Source: Thinopyrum elongatum
Taxonomy: Eukaryota; Streptophyta; Magnoliopsida; Poales; Poaceae
Direction: 5' to 3'
NCBI GenBank assembly: GCA_011799875.1
Contig: CM022301.1
Location: forward strand, 213,115,888 to 213,179,887
DNA length: 64,000 nucleotides
Part shown: positions 8,743-19,461 of the stretch, in pieces
Layout: each line of letters begins with the position of its first letter
Numbering within the stretch: the first letter of the stretch is position 1
Notes under the pieces: model-generated
Databases searched by the model: none
What the model was told of the DNA's origin: nothing
What the model saw: only the letters and a program-made list of their open reading frames with translations
Translations under genes and position numbers: made by a program

Positions 8743-11450
8743 TTCCTATGTAGCATCTTTCGGAGACAAATTTTGCCACTGTACCGCCCATTGGACTACT
8801 TGGTTGTGCCGAGGAATTTGACAACCTTCCAACACCGCAGCTGGGGCCGTCTTAAGAGTACCATCCTCATTAACAATGGGTAAATGTGGGAGATGGTATA
8901 GCCCGAGAGCCAAAATACTTTTTAAGTTGATTGACATGAAGAACTAGGTGAATCTTCACATGCTCTGGGAAATGCAGTTTGTAAGCGAGGCTCCCTACCT
9001 TCTGAATGATATGAAATGGACCATAATATTTATGTTGCTGCTTCAAAGCATCTTGAAATCCAAATGTTGCCAGCCTTAGGGTGCCATCTTTAGATATAAC
9101 AGGTCTACAACTGTGAATTGTTGATCTACTCTCTTAAGATCAACCTATTTCTTCATTCTTGACTATGCTTGTTGCAAATGGAATTTGAGTTGGACCAGCC
9201 TGGGTTGCCTTGCAGTCAAAATATCTCTGGAGCCATGCTCTGCATGCCCCAGTATAGCGAGCTCACTAATTAAGAGAGCTGGAAACCGATAAAGGGCTTG
9301 TAAGGGAGAGAGCTTCATAGATGTATGGTAAGTGGAATAATTGTACCACGGTTCTACTAATGGGACCCATGACACCCACTTTTTAGGCTCAATGTTGGCC
9401 ATGCACCCGAGTTAAGTTGTTAAGCATTTATTGACACACTCCGATTGCCCATCAGTTAAGGGGTGATAGGCCATGTTGTACCTCAGTTTCACTTTCAGAC
9501 TGGAAAATGTCTCTCCACAAGCTAATAGTAAAAATCCAGTCCATGTATGAGATAATGAGCAGAGGTGGACTATTTAGCTTGATTATGTTGTCAATAAAAG
9601 CAGTTGCTACAATTTAAACTGTGTAGGGTATGAAGTGGGCATATTTTGTGAAACGATCCACTACAACAAAAATTACATCTTTACCTTGAGAATTGGGCAG
9701 TCCTTTGACGAAATCCATCATAATGTTTTGCCAGGCCATATCAGGAGTAGGTAGAGGATCCAGCGGTCCTGGAGGCAAACAATGCTCACTCATAGATCGC
9801 TGATAGATAGAACACTAACAAATCAAAAACCTCAACATCTTTCTTTAATCCAGGCCAATAGAAGATGTTCTTAACTATCTGATATGTTGCATTCACACCA
9901 GAGTGTCCTCCAAATGGGAGAGGAATGCAAGGCTATAAGTAGTTTAGTTTTAAAATCACTATTGCCCCCCCCCCCCCCCCCTTACAAGTTTGCCCTTATG
10001 TTTGATAAGGTTGGATGACAAAGTATAATGAGAATTTGGGTCTGAGTATTGCACTAGTAGTTTCTCTAGTAGAGGTTATAAGTGTCATCCTGCAAGTACC
10101 TATCCAGTATGTCCTGAAACCAAACAGGTTGCGCCTGAGAAATAGAAAACAATGACCATAATTGTCTTGATAAAGCATCAACCCTATTGGTCATGCCCTT
10201 TTTGTACTGTATTATGAAATTGAATTCCAAAAGCTCATCATTAGCTTATGTGAATGCCCTTGGTTAGTCGTTGATCTAAATAAATCTGAGACTATAATGA
10301 TCTGTTTTGATAATGAGTTTCCTTCCTAGGAGATAGTGACACCAACTCTTTAGTGCTTCCATTATTGCTAGGGCTTCTTTTTCATAGGTTGAGTGGGCAT
10401 CATTCCTAGGACATAGAGTTGAGCTACAATAAGCAATTACGCTTCCTTGTTGAAGCATGACTGCAGAAGCATCTGGCTCTAACACAAATGGTTTGGAGAA
10501 ATTTGGTAGTGCAAGGACTGGGCAGACATGAGAGCTTGTTGTAATGTGTGAAAAGCATTATCATGAGTTGTAGACGAGTGAAAATTCCCTTTTTTTAGCA
10601 GTGCATGTAGTGGTTTTCAAAGTTAATGAATCTTATGTAATATCCAACTAATCCCAGAAAGCTCCTGAGCTGAGTGGCACTTGAAGGAATTGTCCAATCA
10701 ACAATGGCTTTAATATTTTCAGGATCAGTAGAGACACAAATCCTAGAAATTAGATGACCAAGATATTCCACTTACCTGAGCCCAAAGACACATTTTGATA
10801 GTTTGGCAAAAAGTTGGTGTTGTTGTAGTAAGTATAGCACAGTTTATAGGTGTTGGACGTGTTCTTCTTTTGTTTGGTTGTACACTAGGATCTTATAAGA
10901 AAAAGACTAGAAATAACTTCCATGCATAGAGGCCATAAAATGTCATTCACGAGTGCCTAAAATGTGCCCGGGGCATTTGGAAGACCAAAGGCATGAGCAG
11001 AAATTTATAATGGCGAAAGTAGGATCTAATGGTTGTTTTGTGTATGTCAGCCTGTGCGATCCTTATTTGGTGGTAACTTGACCTGATATCCAATTTAGAA
11101 AAATATTGTGCTCCAAATAATTCATCTAGCTAATCCTCTATCACTAGGATTGGGAATTTGTTTTCGATAGTTAGAACATTGAATTTTCGATAATCAATGC
11201 AGAGTCGCCATGAGGTCACAGGTTCAAGTCCTGGAAACAACCTCTTACAGAAATGTAGGGAAAGACTGAGTACTATAGACCCAAAGTGGTCGGACCCTTC
11301 CTCGGACCCTGCGTAAGCGGGAGCTACATGCACCGGGCTGCCCTTTTAATGTAGAGTCGCCATGTGAAATCCTTTTTCTTTACTAAAATTGCAGGTGAAG
11401 CATATGGACTTTTGGCTGGGTCTGATAATCCGATTAGCTAACAGAGTATG
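8743..11450 (-). pseudogene. gypsy pol pseudogene (RT, RNase H, integrase)
   Basis: Reverse transcriptase motifs are visible as WRL.IDYRKFN and [13 protein letters not shown]. RNase H is visible at 10,485-10,276 (YEKEALAIMEALKSW, IKTDHYSLRF). The integrase C-terminal part is at 9402-9163 (YNYSTYHTSMKLSPLQALY), followed by a chromo-like tail near 8937-8746 (VVQWAVQWQNLSPKDAT). Many stops and frameshifts separate these pieces, a SINE interrupts the RT core, and a 17-base C tract (9965-9981) lies in the RNase H-integrase interval. It cannot make a working polyprotein. Confidence 0.8.
11213..11347 (+). mobile_element. 5'-truncated Au-like SINE with 17-bp target duplication
   Basis: The sequence contains a box-B-like GGTTCAAGTCCTGGAAAC and a downstream segment ending GCACCGGGCTGCCCTTTT, as I remember for the tRNA-derived Au SINE of grasses. 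It is flanked by near-identical 17-mers, aatgcagagtcgccatg (11,196-11,212) and aatgtagagtcgccatg (11,348-11,364), which differ by one base. Removing the insert restores the RT reading WRL.IDYRK. The usual tRNA-like 5' end with box A is missing. Confidence 0.8.
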
Positions 11451-11945
11451 CACTCAGGATTTGATTTCATTCTTTTGAATATGGGGTACTCTATATGGTC
11501 AAATATTTGGGTATCTCCACCTTCACGGTCGATGGGAGCCAATCACCCCTCTGTCGGTCATCGGCAATGGTGGCAGACGAAGAGGAGGCAGCGGCCTTCG
11601 CGAGCTCCAATTTCCGGGTCTTGTTGCTCATGGCGACCGAGAGCAAGGTGATGCTAGGGCTCGACGGCGGTTTGGATGTGCGCAGCAAGAGGAAGACAAA
11701 GAGATTTGGGGACGAATGGTTTCTCTTTCTCGCTCACCCGCTTATAAACGGGCTCAATTGGTAACCGTCCCGATAATTCCGCTTGACGCATGAGGCGATC
11801 TATGAAAGGAAATGGCTAATTGGTGGGGCCCCTAAAAGCCATCAACTAAATTTCACTCCAACACTCAATATCATTGGTCACTCACGCATCTGTCATGCGC
11901 GGGAATGAGGAGATAACCCCGGCTAATTTACAGCCGGCCGTCGCA
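11451..11945 (-). other. Unassigned segment with a short transposon-like ORF
   Basis: A 65-residue minus-strand ORF (11,491-11,688) contains MSNKTRKLELAKAAASSSS and GDWLPSTV. This resembles the start of Triticeae transposon-associated proteins with a 'putative gypsy type transposon' domain, but it is too short to be sure. The remainder is intergenic downstream sequence of the F-box gene at 11949-12932. Confidence 0.3.
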
Positions 11946-11948
11946 CTG

Positions 11949-12932
11949 TCACTGGAACATCAGCATCACCAAGAAAGCCAGGAAAGCTGCAGCGCCAACG
12001 CCTGAGCAGCAGAGGTCAACGATGCCCTCCCGCCTCTCCTTCTGTTCCTTCCTTTCCCGCTTTCCCTTGGCGAACTCCTCGTAGAGCTGCCTCGATGCTT
12101 CCTCCGCTCCACGGCGCTGCCTCGCGCTGGCCATGGCCGCGGCCACCGCGGCCAGCCCGTCCTGCCCGCTCACGCCGCTACCCTCGGCGTCCGCTGCGCA
12201 CAGGCTTATTTCCCTGATATGCCCGTGCCGGTCGTCGCACAGGACCGCCGCTTCCAACGCGACGCCGCCGCCGAGCACCACGGTGAACCGCGCCACGGAG
12301 TCCCCGGTCACCCACCTCCGTTCGATCGACACGGGACGCCGGCTGGAGACGTTCACGGCGGCGCCGGTTGCCGGGTCGATCAGTATCCAGCTCAGCCTCA
12401 GATCGCCTGGCGTGACCGGCGACGGCGACGTGAAGCCCTCCTGGACGAGCGCGTCGACGCGGAACGGTGACCCCAGGAACCACGCTGACGAGGCGTCCGT
12501 CTCGACGACGCGCGACATGATGCAAACGCCGTTGTGGTGCAGGTCAACGGCTGAGACGAGCCGCGCCGGGAGGGAGCTCGAGCTCGACACCGCGGGTGAC
12601 GCGGCCGGGTACGGGAACGCGTCAGCGTAGAGCGCCCGGTAGCCGCCGTCGCCGCCGCAGCTGACGACTTGACGTAGCGACGGCCACATCTGGAGGCAGA
12701 GCGCCCGCCACGCCTCGGGGTCGTTGGCGAGCTCGCGGAATCCCGCGCTCGCGCACCCAACTGCCGCCAGGGACCCGCCGTCGAGACAGCGGAGAACGAT
12801 GCCCAGGACGTCCGCGGGGAGGTCGTCGATGACGGTCTCAATGCAGCCGTCGTGCTCGCACGCCGGCGAACAACCCCCCGTGGTCTCCTCAACGCGAGTT
12901 CCCGCCATGACCGCAGGGTTGATCGATCGCAA
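11949..12932 (-). CDS. F-box protein with C-terminal membrane segment
   Basis: This is a single-exon gene of 327 residues. Residues about 35-82 form an F-box (IDDLPADVLGIVLRCLDGGS ... AWRALC), which in this family binds SKP1 and recruits substrates to an SCF ubiquitin ligase. Residues about 100-285 have no named domain that I recognise but include repeated conserved words (WFLGSPFRVDALVQEGF, LRLSWILIDP, VSIERRWVTGD) typical of the plant At2g27310/At2g36090-like group. A basic stretch (KGKRERKEQKERREG, about 290-305) precedes a hydrophobic C-terminus (about 308-326), predicted to be a tail anchor. Base composition is GC-rich, as in many grass single-exon genes. An alternative start is the second Met at 12908 (MAGTRV). 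No damage is visible. Substrate unknown. Confidence 0.88.
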   Translation of the reverse strand: MRSINPAVMAGTRVEETTGGCSPACEHDGCIETVIDDLPADVLGIVLRCLDGGSLAAVGCASAGFRELANDPEAWRALCLQMWPSLRQVVSCGGDGGYRALYADAFPYPAASPAVSSSSSLPARLVSAVDLHHNGVCIMSRVVETDASSAWFLGSPFRVDALVQEGFTSPSPVTPGDLRLSWILIDPATGAAVNVSSRRPVSIERRWVTGDSVARFTVVLGGGVALEAAVLCDDRHGHIREISLCAADAEGSGVSGQDGLAAVAAAMASARQRRGAEEASRQLYEEFAKGKRERKEQKERREGIVDLCCSGVGAAAFLAFLVMLMFQ

Positions 12933-14076
12933 AGGTTGGCACGCAGCACCACACGCACGCGGAACCGCGGCGCAACTTTTGGTTGTCGCGGCGCGATCGA
13001 CCGGCGAAACTCAAAAACTTGTTAGGTTGTGATGTGAGGCTCCTGCAAGCTCCTGACGCTTCTTAAGATAAGATCCCGTGTAGAGTAAGTAGGATGCTTT
13101 TGGGGGTTTGAAGCTAATAATAACTTGGTTATATATATTTGTCTGGAGGGTGAGTGATCACGGTCTGAAAGCGAAGCCACCGCCGGGTCGACTCGTTCGT
13201 TTCTGGAGAACGGAGACGCCACGGTGACGTTCCGGGGCGTCTCCCAAACGCAAAGCTGACTGGAAGTTCACGTGGCGACGATTTCGCCTCCCGCTTCAAT
13301 GCGTTCGCGTGTGCACCTACATTTCACTGACATGCGGGGCCAGGCCGTGCAGGACGCACGCATGGCTGCTTTAACCGGCGCGGCAGCGAATGCGATTACA
13401 TTAGTTTTTTATTTTAGGGAAGGCATTACATTAGGTTGAAGCGTAGCTTTCTTATACTGACTAGTAAATGCGCACGTGCAAACGCACGTTAATATTTAGG
13501 CAATGTATTAATTGCACGCGAATATTAGGTATGCTATTATTTATGTATTAATTCTGTGATTAGTGTAACATTTGGTATGATATTAATTGCATGTTAAATA
13601 CGTCGAACTCTCGCCACCGGAGCAGTCTAGGTCGTTGGATTGACTTAGTTTGATGACCGATATCAGTTGGATCTGCCCCTTTGAGTCTTTTTATATTGGT
13701 ATAGATTTGTTCTCGTGCTCACAAATTCATACGTATTATTTCACGTTCTCGTGTTCTCGTGTTCAGAGAAACCACGATTGCATTTGCAGGAGTGGTACGT
13801 TAAACTACGTTTACGTTGATGGCCAACAACACATGGTCCCATTTTTCTCCCACACTAATGCTCCTACCTAAACGCTCTGATTTCTTCAAAGATGTGCGTG
13901 TCTCCCTGTGCTCAACACACGGTTTGTCGCTGGTATTTGACATGGGAGGCTATCCTTTTGAGAATGTTTGACATGTGCGGTTTTTTATTTTACACGTGTG
14001 TTATTTCAAATTTTGAGGGAGCTAACCGCCGGTGTGTTTGTACCTGCAGCTAATGCTCCATCCGATGACAAAGACA
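12933..14076. other. Intergenic; F-box gene upstream region and a dispersed repeat
   Basis: The first few hundred bases should hold the promoter of the F-box gene; no clear TATA box was identified. The segment at about 13,455-13,720 starts ACTAGTAAATGCGCACGTGC and is AT-rich. It looks like a common grass dispersed repeat, but I cannot name its class or find terminal repeats. Confidence 0.35.
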
Positions 14077-16151
14077 GAGCAACTCCAATAATTACCGTAA
14101 CCCCAAAAACAAACTACCGTTTACAAAAAGCAGGGGAAAAAAGACCTCCAACAACTTCAGTAAACCAGAAATATTTTTATGGGATCCCGTATAATCACCT
14201 CCATTCTCTCTCATGTTTAAGGGAAGTTAGCCTTCCTGTAAAAATTGGCGGGCTTAAGTCTCATGATAGGAGCGTCGCGCTCAGCCCATACACGCACCAC
14301 TGCCACGCCGGCTGGCCGCCGCGTCGCCACCACGCAGCCTTGCCTCCTCCCCTGCCGCGCGTCCCTCTCTGGCCGCTGACGACACTCCTCCACGCACAGC
14401 TCCGCCTCCCGTGTTCCACTCCTCTCCTGCCCTGCCACGCGCAGCTCCGCCCCCCTCCGTGCAACGAAGGTATTTGATGATTTTAATGACCCAATATTTT
14501 TTCATGTTTGAATGGATTTTTTTTCACAATATTTGTGCTCATATTTTTTGACATCGTGTTTATTTACAATGAACGCTCTTGCTCAATTTTTTTCGAGGAC
14601 TCATCCTCAGACGAGGACGAAGAAATCAAATTGGTAGCAGCTTTGTTTGCAGACACGATGACAAAAGAGAAGCGGAAGTGGGGATGTTCCGTGTTTGGGC
14701 ATCTTGTGCTCCGTCAGAACAGGCAAGCTAGTAACCAAAAGCCGTTGGATGACTACTTTGGTGAGAATCTGGTACATGGTTTAAAAAAATTAGGAGAAGA
14801 TTATGAATGTCAGTTGGTTTGTTCTTGCGCATTGCTTGCGCCATGGAAGATCATTGCTTGTTCTTTACACAAAGAAGAAATGCAGCTGGTCAACAAGGTC
14901 ACATTAGTTTGAAAAAGATTTATGTTGTCGTTTGAGTTCTTGCATATGGTTGTCCAGCCGATTCTATTGACTGGATTGGAATGCCAAATAGTACTTTAAT
15001 GATCTGTTTGAAAAACATTGTGAGGTCCATCATTGAGATATTTAGAGAAGAATATCTCCGAGCTCCAAATGATGAGGACATTGTAAGACTTTCTTAGATG
15101 GGTGCATCAAAAGGCTTTCCCTTCATGCTTGAAAGCATTGAATCCATGCACTGGAAGTGGAACCCTTGTCCTAATGTATGCACAATTCAAAGGAAAAGGT
15201 AAGGATGCAACTATAATTCTTGAAGTTGTGGCAACACATGACCTCTCTATTTGGCATTCATATTTTGGTTTGACAGGATCTAACAACGATCTGAATATTT
15301 TGCAAAGATAGCATTTGTTTGCAAGGCTTTCTGTTGGAGAGGCACCTCAAGTGAATTTAGAAATCAATAGGCGTCAATGACATGGGCTACTATCTTGCTG
15401 ATGACATATATCATGCATGGTTAACTTTTGTGAAGACAATATCAACCCTCAAAGTAACAAGCATATTCACTTTGCTAGGACAAGAAGCATGTAGAAAGGA
15501 TGTCGAACGGGCAATTGGGGTTCTCCAAGCTCGTTTCGCCATTGTTCATGGTCATTCACGCTTCTGGGATCAAAAGGACTTGTGGCGCATCATGACTGTG
15601 TCGTCATATTGCATACATGATCATAGAGGACTAGAGGGAACAACTGCCTGATTATCGCTATGAGAATGAGGGAAACAAAGGTTACATACCACTAGTTCAG
15701 CCACAAAGGGATGAACGATGACCGCATGAATTTCTTGAGATACATCAAGTGATCGAAAACCACGCTGGTCATGAACAGCTCCATGATGATCTAGTTGAGC
15801 ATTTGTGGGTTCTTCAACGTCAATAAAATGTATATTATGTTCTATTTACAATGATTTGGACCATCCTTTATGTTTGAATTCGAACCAATTTTCATATATT
15901 GTGGATTTGAAATTATTATCAAGTATGAATGTTCGATATAACATGGTTTGAATTTTGATGATGATATTACACGTATGTACTTGTGATTTGTACGGTTCTT
16001 TAAGGGAAAAATAGGAAAAAAAGAGATTTTACGGGGAAGAAGTTTACGAGAACTGAGAAAAGTAGGTCTCAGACAACTTCCCTTAAATTTTACGGTCATC
16101 CCGTAAAACTACTTTTACGAGAAGTTTTTTAGTAGAGCTATTGGGGTTGCT
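14077..16151 (+). mobile_element. PIF/Harbinger transposon, inactive
   Basis: The left end reads (g)agcaactccaata and the right end is its approximate reverse complement (ttggggttgct near 16,141-16,151). Subterminal sequence on both sides shares CCGTAA and TTTACGG words. The interior encodes a broken HARBI1-like transposase. A perfect 3-bp duplication could not be assigned, so both borders may be off by a few bases. Confidence 0.65.
14590..15840 (+). pseudogene. HARBI1-like (PIF/Harbinger) transposase pseudogene
   Basis: Pieces of the protein appear in order across several frames. They are CSVFGHLVLRQNRQASNQK with DDYFGEN (14,690-14,765), DSIDWIGMPNSTLM (14,965-15,005), GFPFMLESIESMHW (15,115-15,155), the nuclease-domain segment ATIILEVVATHDLSIWHSYF with SNNDLNIL (15,208-15,303), then MGYYLADDIYHAW (15,382) and CRKDVERAIGVLQARFAIV (15,490-15,545). 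This order and wording match plant PIF/Harbinger transposases, which cut and paste DNA through a DDE nuclease. Several frameshifts and stops, for example near 15,100 and 15,309, and a missing stretch between the first two blocks make it inactive. Confidence 0.8.
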
Positions 16152-16550
16152 ATAAGTACTGGTGCAGTAATTGCCAACAGTTTGATCGAGCGCATCATTG
16201 TTCTTCCCCACTCTTATGCTCCCGCACGCTGAAAATTTCCCCTTTTTCCCTACAAAGGGTAATACATTAATATTAAGAGGATACTAATTATATTTGGCAT
16301 CTGCAACGACACAATATAAAGACCAAGTCAAAATATCGACAATGCATATAGCCAAAAAGACTAATAAAATAAAATAAAATAAAATAAAGAGAGACGACGG
16401 GGCCAACAACTAGCAGCACATAAGCAACAATACCATCCACCGTCCTTGACATCACTTGAACTACTAGAAATGGTTCTCCAAAGCAACTCGCTGCAGGATG
16501 GAAACTGTCGAGGGACATTTATTTGATCCTAACAACGGTACAATAGGGAG
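16152..16550. other. Intergenic with (TAAAA)n microsatellite
   Basis: A microsatellite of TAAAA units lies at 16,362-16,388. I see no coding signal in this interval; a 76-residue minus-strand ORF has no recognisable features. Confidence 0.5.
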
Positions 16551-17470
16551 TACGTGGAATTTGTAGTCAAGGGGACGTCACGTCAGAGACAAGAGGGTCT
16601 TGGACATAGATCACACAAACACACGATGTACCCAGGTTCAGGCCCCGATGTGGGTAAAACCGTAAAAGCCCTACTTTCTGCCTTACGCTTTTCCTGTATG
16701 TAACTAGAGAGTGAAGAGATTACAATGTTGAGGGAAGGATCTCGATGAGATAGAGTATTTCGGCGAGATGAGATGGCGGATATTTGGGTGATAAGCGTCG
16801 ATTCCTTTCTAGGTGGTCTAGACTATAATGGAGCGGGAGAAGCGCCCCCCCCCCCTCTATAATGCTCCCAGTGCCCCTTATGTAGCACAACATATTGAAG
16901 GCTCCAATGACGATGCCTGGGCATGCAAGCTCTGGAGTCTAGCCCTTACATCGGTTCACAAAGGGTATAGGGATCCTTCTTCCTTATTTGTAGAGTCCTT
17001 CCTTCTTTCATTATGTCATATGACGGTTGACGGTACACTATATCGGGGTGGCCCATCGGCCGGGAAGCCCGCCACTAGGTTGGCCTCAGGGCCCGGAAGT
17101 CCTAGCTACAGACTAGGCCCTTCTGTCACCATAAGGCTCGACTTCTAGATAAGACATCACCTTGGCATGCAAGCCAAGACCCTCTCGAGGCTTGGTTAAT
17201 TCGAGAACCTGTAAACCCTAGCTCTCATCCCATTTATAAGGCAAGGCTCAGGGTAGATCGAGGGCATCTGTTCGATAGCTCATACCTCGGTAGCAATTAC
17301 CACCTCCAATCTCTACCCCCGTCACATGAGGCGTTTCCACCATTAGTCAAAAGCAAAGCAAGAGTAGGGTATTATCTTAACCACGAGGCCCCAAACTTGG
17401 TTAAAACCCCACGTGTGGTCCCTTTGGTACTTCCAGTCATGCTATACACCATACTGTGGGCAATAATGGT
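16551..17470 (-). repeat. LTR-like retrotransposon fragment
   Basis: Words such as TGTACCCAGGTTCAGGCC and GGGTAAAACCGTAAAAGCCC resemble the R region of Triticeae gypsy LTRs (compare the equivalent part of element A's LTR, read on the plus strand). No second copy, primer-binding site or coding domain is seen, so it is a solo or truncated LTR with uncertain limits. An 11-base C run is at 16,845-16,855. Confidence 0.4.
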
Positions 17471-17885
17471 TTTTTGTTCCGTTTCGGCGCACCAGTAAAG
17501 GGTTGCGCTGGTCCAAGACCGACTCCAGATAGGATCTACGGTCAAGTTTATCTTCAACTCTCTCACGTTCATCACGAATGGGCCAGGACGGCTCTACATC
17601 AACCCGTCATTTTCCTTTGTTCGATCCCTCTTCTTCCGCATGCTCGAGTTCATCATCGGCAGCTCCGGCGACCTTCGACTCTGCGTTCCATCGCTTCCTC
17701 GAGCAACAAGTGCGGATTCCATGCACTACTGCAGGATGCTGCTAACGCGACACTACAATCAGAGACCCTTCGACGAAACTGTGTGCGATGCAATAATCGC
17801 AAACGGTGATGTAAAAAACCCATCAAAAAAGATGCAAAACGTTTGCGATGGCGGATACATCAAACACGGTTTGGATTTTAGTTGC

Positions 17886-18225
17886 GTGTGCGATGCGGGG
17901 CATACGGTTCAGTACAATGAACTGTTTGTGATGAGGCGGAACAACAGAAACGGGCAGCCAGATGAAGGTGTGTGCGATATACGGCATATAGTTCACTCGG
18001 ATGAACTGTTTGTGATTAGGCGGAACAAAAGAAACGGTCAGCCAGATGAAGGTGTGTGCGATAGAGGGCAAACAGTTCACTCGGATGAACTGTTTGCGTT
18101 GAGCCAAGAGAACAGAAATGGTTCAATTTAACAAGATGTGTGTGATACGCCGCAAACAGGTCTGTAATCAGAAATGTGTGCGAAGACCGATAATAACACA
18201 GACGATTGCTGCTAATAAGACGTGT
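17886..18225 (+). repeat. Subterminal tandem repeat, period about 84 bp
   Basis: The word GTGTGCGAT occurs at 17,886, 17,970 and 18,054, with a diverged copy near 18,138, so the unit is 84 bp. An earlier copy lies at 17,781. Each unit also carries a (C/A)GTTCA...TGAACTG inverted pair, which could form a small hairpin or a transposase-binding motif. Confidence 0.75.
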
Positions 18226-18479
18226 GTGTTGTGCGATGTGATTGCATACAGAACAACAACATATATATATACACACTTATAAGGACATGGTTGCATAACC
18301 AAATTAAACATCCAATTACATAGGTGGCTACTACACACATGACATTTGCACACACCAAAGTAAACTATTACATGCATAGTTACATAGGTGGCTACTAAAC
18401 ACATGACATTTCCACACACCAAAGTAAACTATATATTACATGCATAATTAACTAGGATAAACTATCATCTGATCATCAT

Positions 18480-19199
18480 CTACTTCTTGTGACGCTTGCC
18501 GCTACTGCTCTGCTTGTGGCTCGATCTGGCCTCATTGATTTCGGTAACGAGGCACTTCCTCATGTCAACGATCCGCCTGTGCATCTCGTAGCATGTGTAC
18601 ACACTCTTGGCCGCGAACCTAAGGTGAGGTTCATCTAGTTGCCGCGTCTAGGCCCCGTGCCAGGATACGAGATTTGTTCTCTTGGCATCCTGCTTCATAT
18701 TTTCGTAGTAGGGGTCGATGATGGCCGAGGCGAGTTCAACCAGGCAGTCCTACTTCGTGCTGCCCTAGACCCTGTAGTGGTCATGGATTTCGACAAGGTT
18801 CTTGCAGTCCAAGCCCGTAACCATGAGCGCCTTTACATCATTGCAGGTTTCCACCGTAGCGAACTTGTAGTCGGTGCTGTTGACAAACCTGGCGAAACGG
18901 TTGCAAGGCTCTGTGACCATGCAGTAGTGGAAGATGAGGACATGATGGCGCACACACAACTGGGCGACAACAACCTTCTGATCTTTGCCGGGATGACCGC
19001 CGGTGTACTGGAGGTCGATGCCGACCACCTTGTACTTGTCTCGAGCAAGCAACTGCTCCACGGTGTTGATGTAGTCCTCCACCACGGCCGGGTCGATGGT
19101 GTACACCACCGAGAGATCCGTCTTCCTTGCGTGGGTCTCCACTTTATGCTCGCTGAACTCCATTGGAGCGTCGCTAGATATCCTCTCTGTATGTGTCAT
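18480..19199 (-). pseudogene. 3'-5' exonuclease-like (DnaQ/WRN-type) pseudogene
   Basis: From an ATG at 19,199 a 240-codon frame runs to a stop at 18,480, interrupted by three in-frame TAG codons (first at 18,765-18,767). The N-terminal 145 residues include VVGIDLQYTGGHPGKDQKVV, VAQLCVRHHVLIFHYC and FVNSTDYKFATVETCNDVK, the pattern of a plant 3'-5' exonuclease domain. After the stops, ASAIIDPYYENMKQDAKR and AAKSVYTCYEMHRRIVDMRK follow in the same frame. The first catalytic motif is normally D-x-E; here it reads DLQ, so the glutamate appears lost. Each stop is one C-to-T or G-to-A change from CAG or TGG. It lies within CACTA-like sequence, suggesting a transposon-carried gene. A 240-residue ORF on the opposite strand is its shadow. 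Confidence 0.65.
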
Positions 19200-19461
19200 C
19201 GTGGGTGTGCTTGTTGTGTTGTGGGGCGAGATCGAAAGGTTGAAGAGACTAAGGTTATAATGGCCGCGGGAATTAATGGGGAAGCCAGACGGCCTGGAAT
19301 ATCCGCACCCCCGGATGGCAGTTCTAATTTGCAGCGCGTAGCTCCATCGTGCCGCATGTAACTGCATCGTGGCGACGCGCGTGGCGCAACCGCATGCATA
19401 TGGGGCCCCCAATGTGATCGTGCGCATGCCCCAACCGCTGGCAGAGCATGTAGTCCCCATG

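Larger units (their letters stand above)
8335..11450 (-). mobile_element. Decayed Ty3/gypsy retrotransposon fragment
   Basis: On the minus strand the order is reverse transcriptase (11,450-10,850), RNase H (10,500-10,270), integrase and integrase C-terminus (about 10,200-8,740). This is the Ty3/gypsy gene order. The left border is placed at TGTTAG (8335) because an LTR-like noncoding segment of about 400 bp lies there, but no second LTR, gag or protease is present. The fragment is truncated near 11,450. Confidence 0.75.
17724..19461 (-). mobile_element. CACTA-like element, left part
   Basis: The region starts with CACTACTGCAGGATGC and a second CACTAC 26 bases on, followed by a subterminal array of about 84-bp repeats, which is the usual architecture of CACTA (En/Spm) transposon ends. 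An exonuclease-like pseudogene lies inside. The region is cut at 19,461 by a solo LTR; related sequence resumes at 22,253. The opposite CACTA end is not found, so the assignment is an inference from structure. Confidence 0.5.

Noticed and set aside
11213..11347. A tRNA gene, because of the box-B-like GGTTCAAGTCC
   Set aside because: There is no acceptor stem, D arm or anticodon arm before it. The flanking 17-bp duplication and typical 3' end fit a truncated SINE.
12133..12958. Several plus- and minus-strand ORFs of 83-186 residues
   Set aside because: They overlap the intact F-box gene in other frames. High GC content creates long chance frames there.
17640..18131. 163-residue plus-strand ORF rich in Asn, Arg and Asp
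   Set aside because: It is produced by the 84-bp tandem repeats, whose period is a multiple of three. The minus strand is open as well, so there is no coding evidence.
18639..19361. 240-residue plus-strand ORF
   Set aside because: It lies antisense to the exonuclease-like pseudogene, whose conserved motifs are all on the minus strand. It is a shadow frame.
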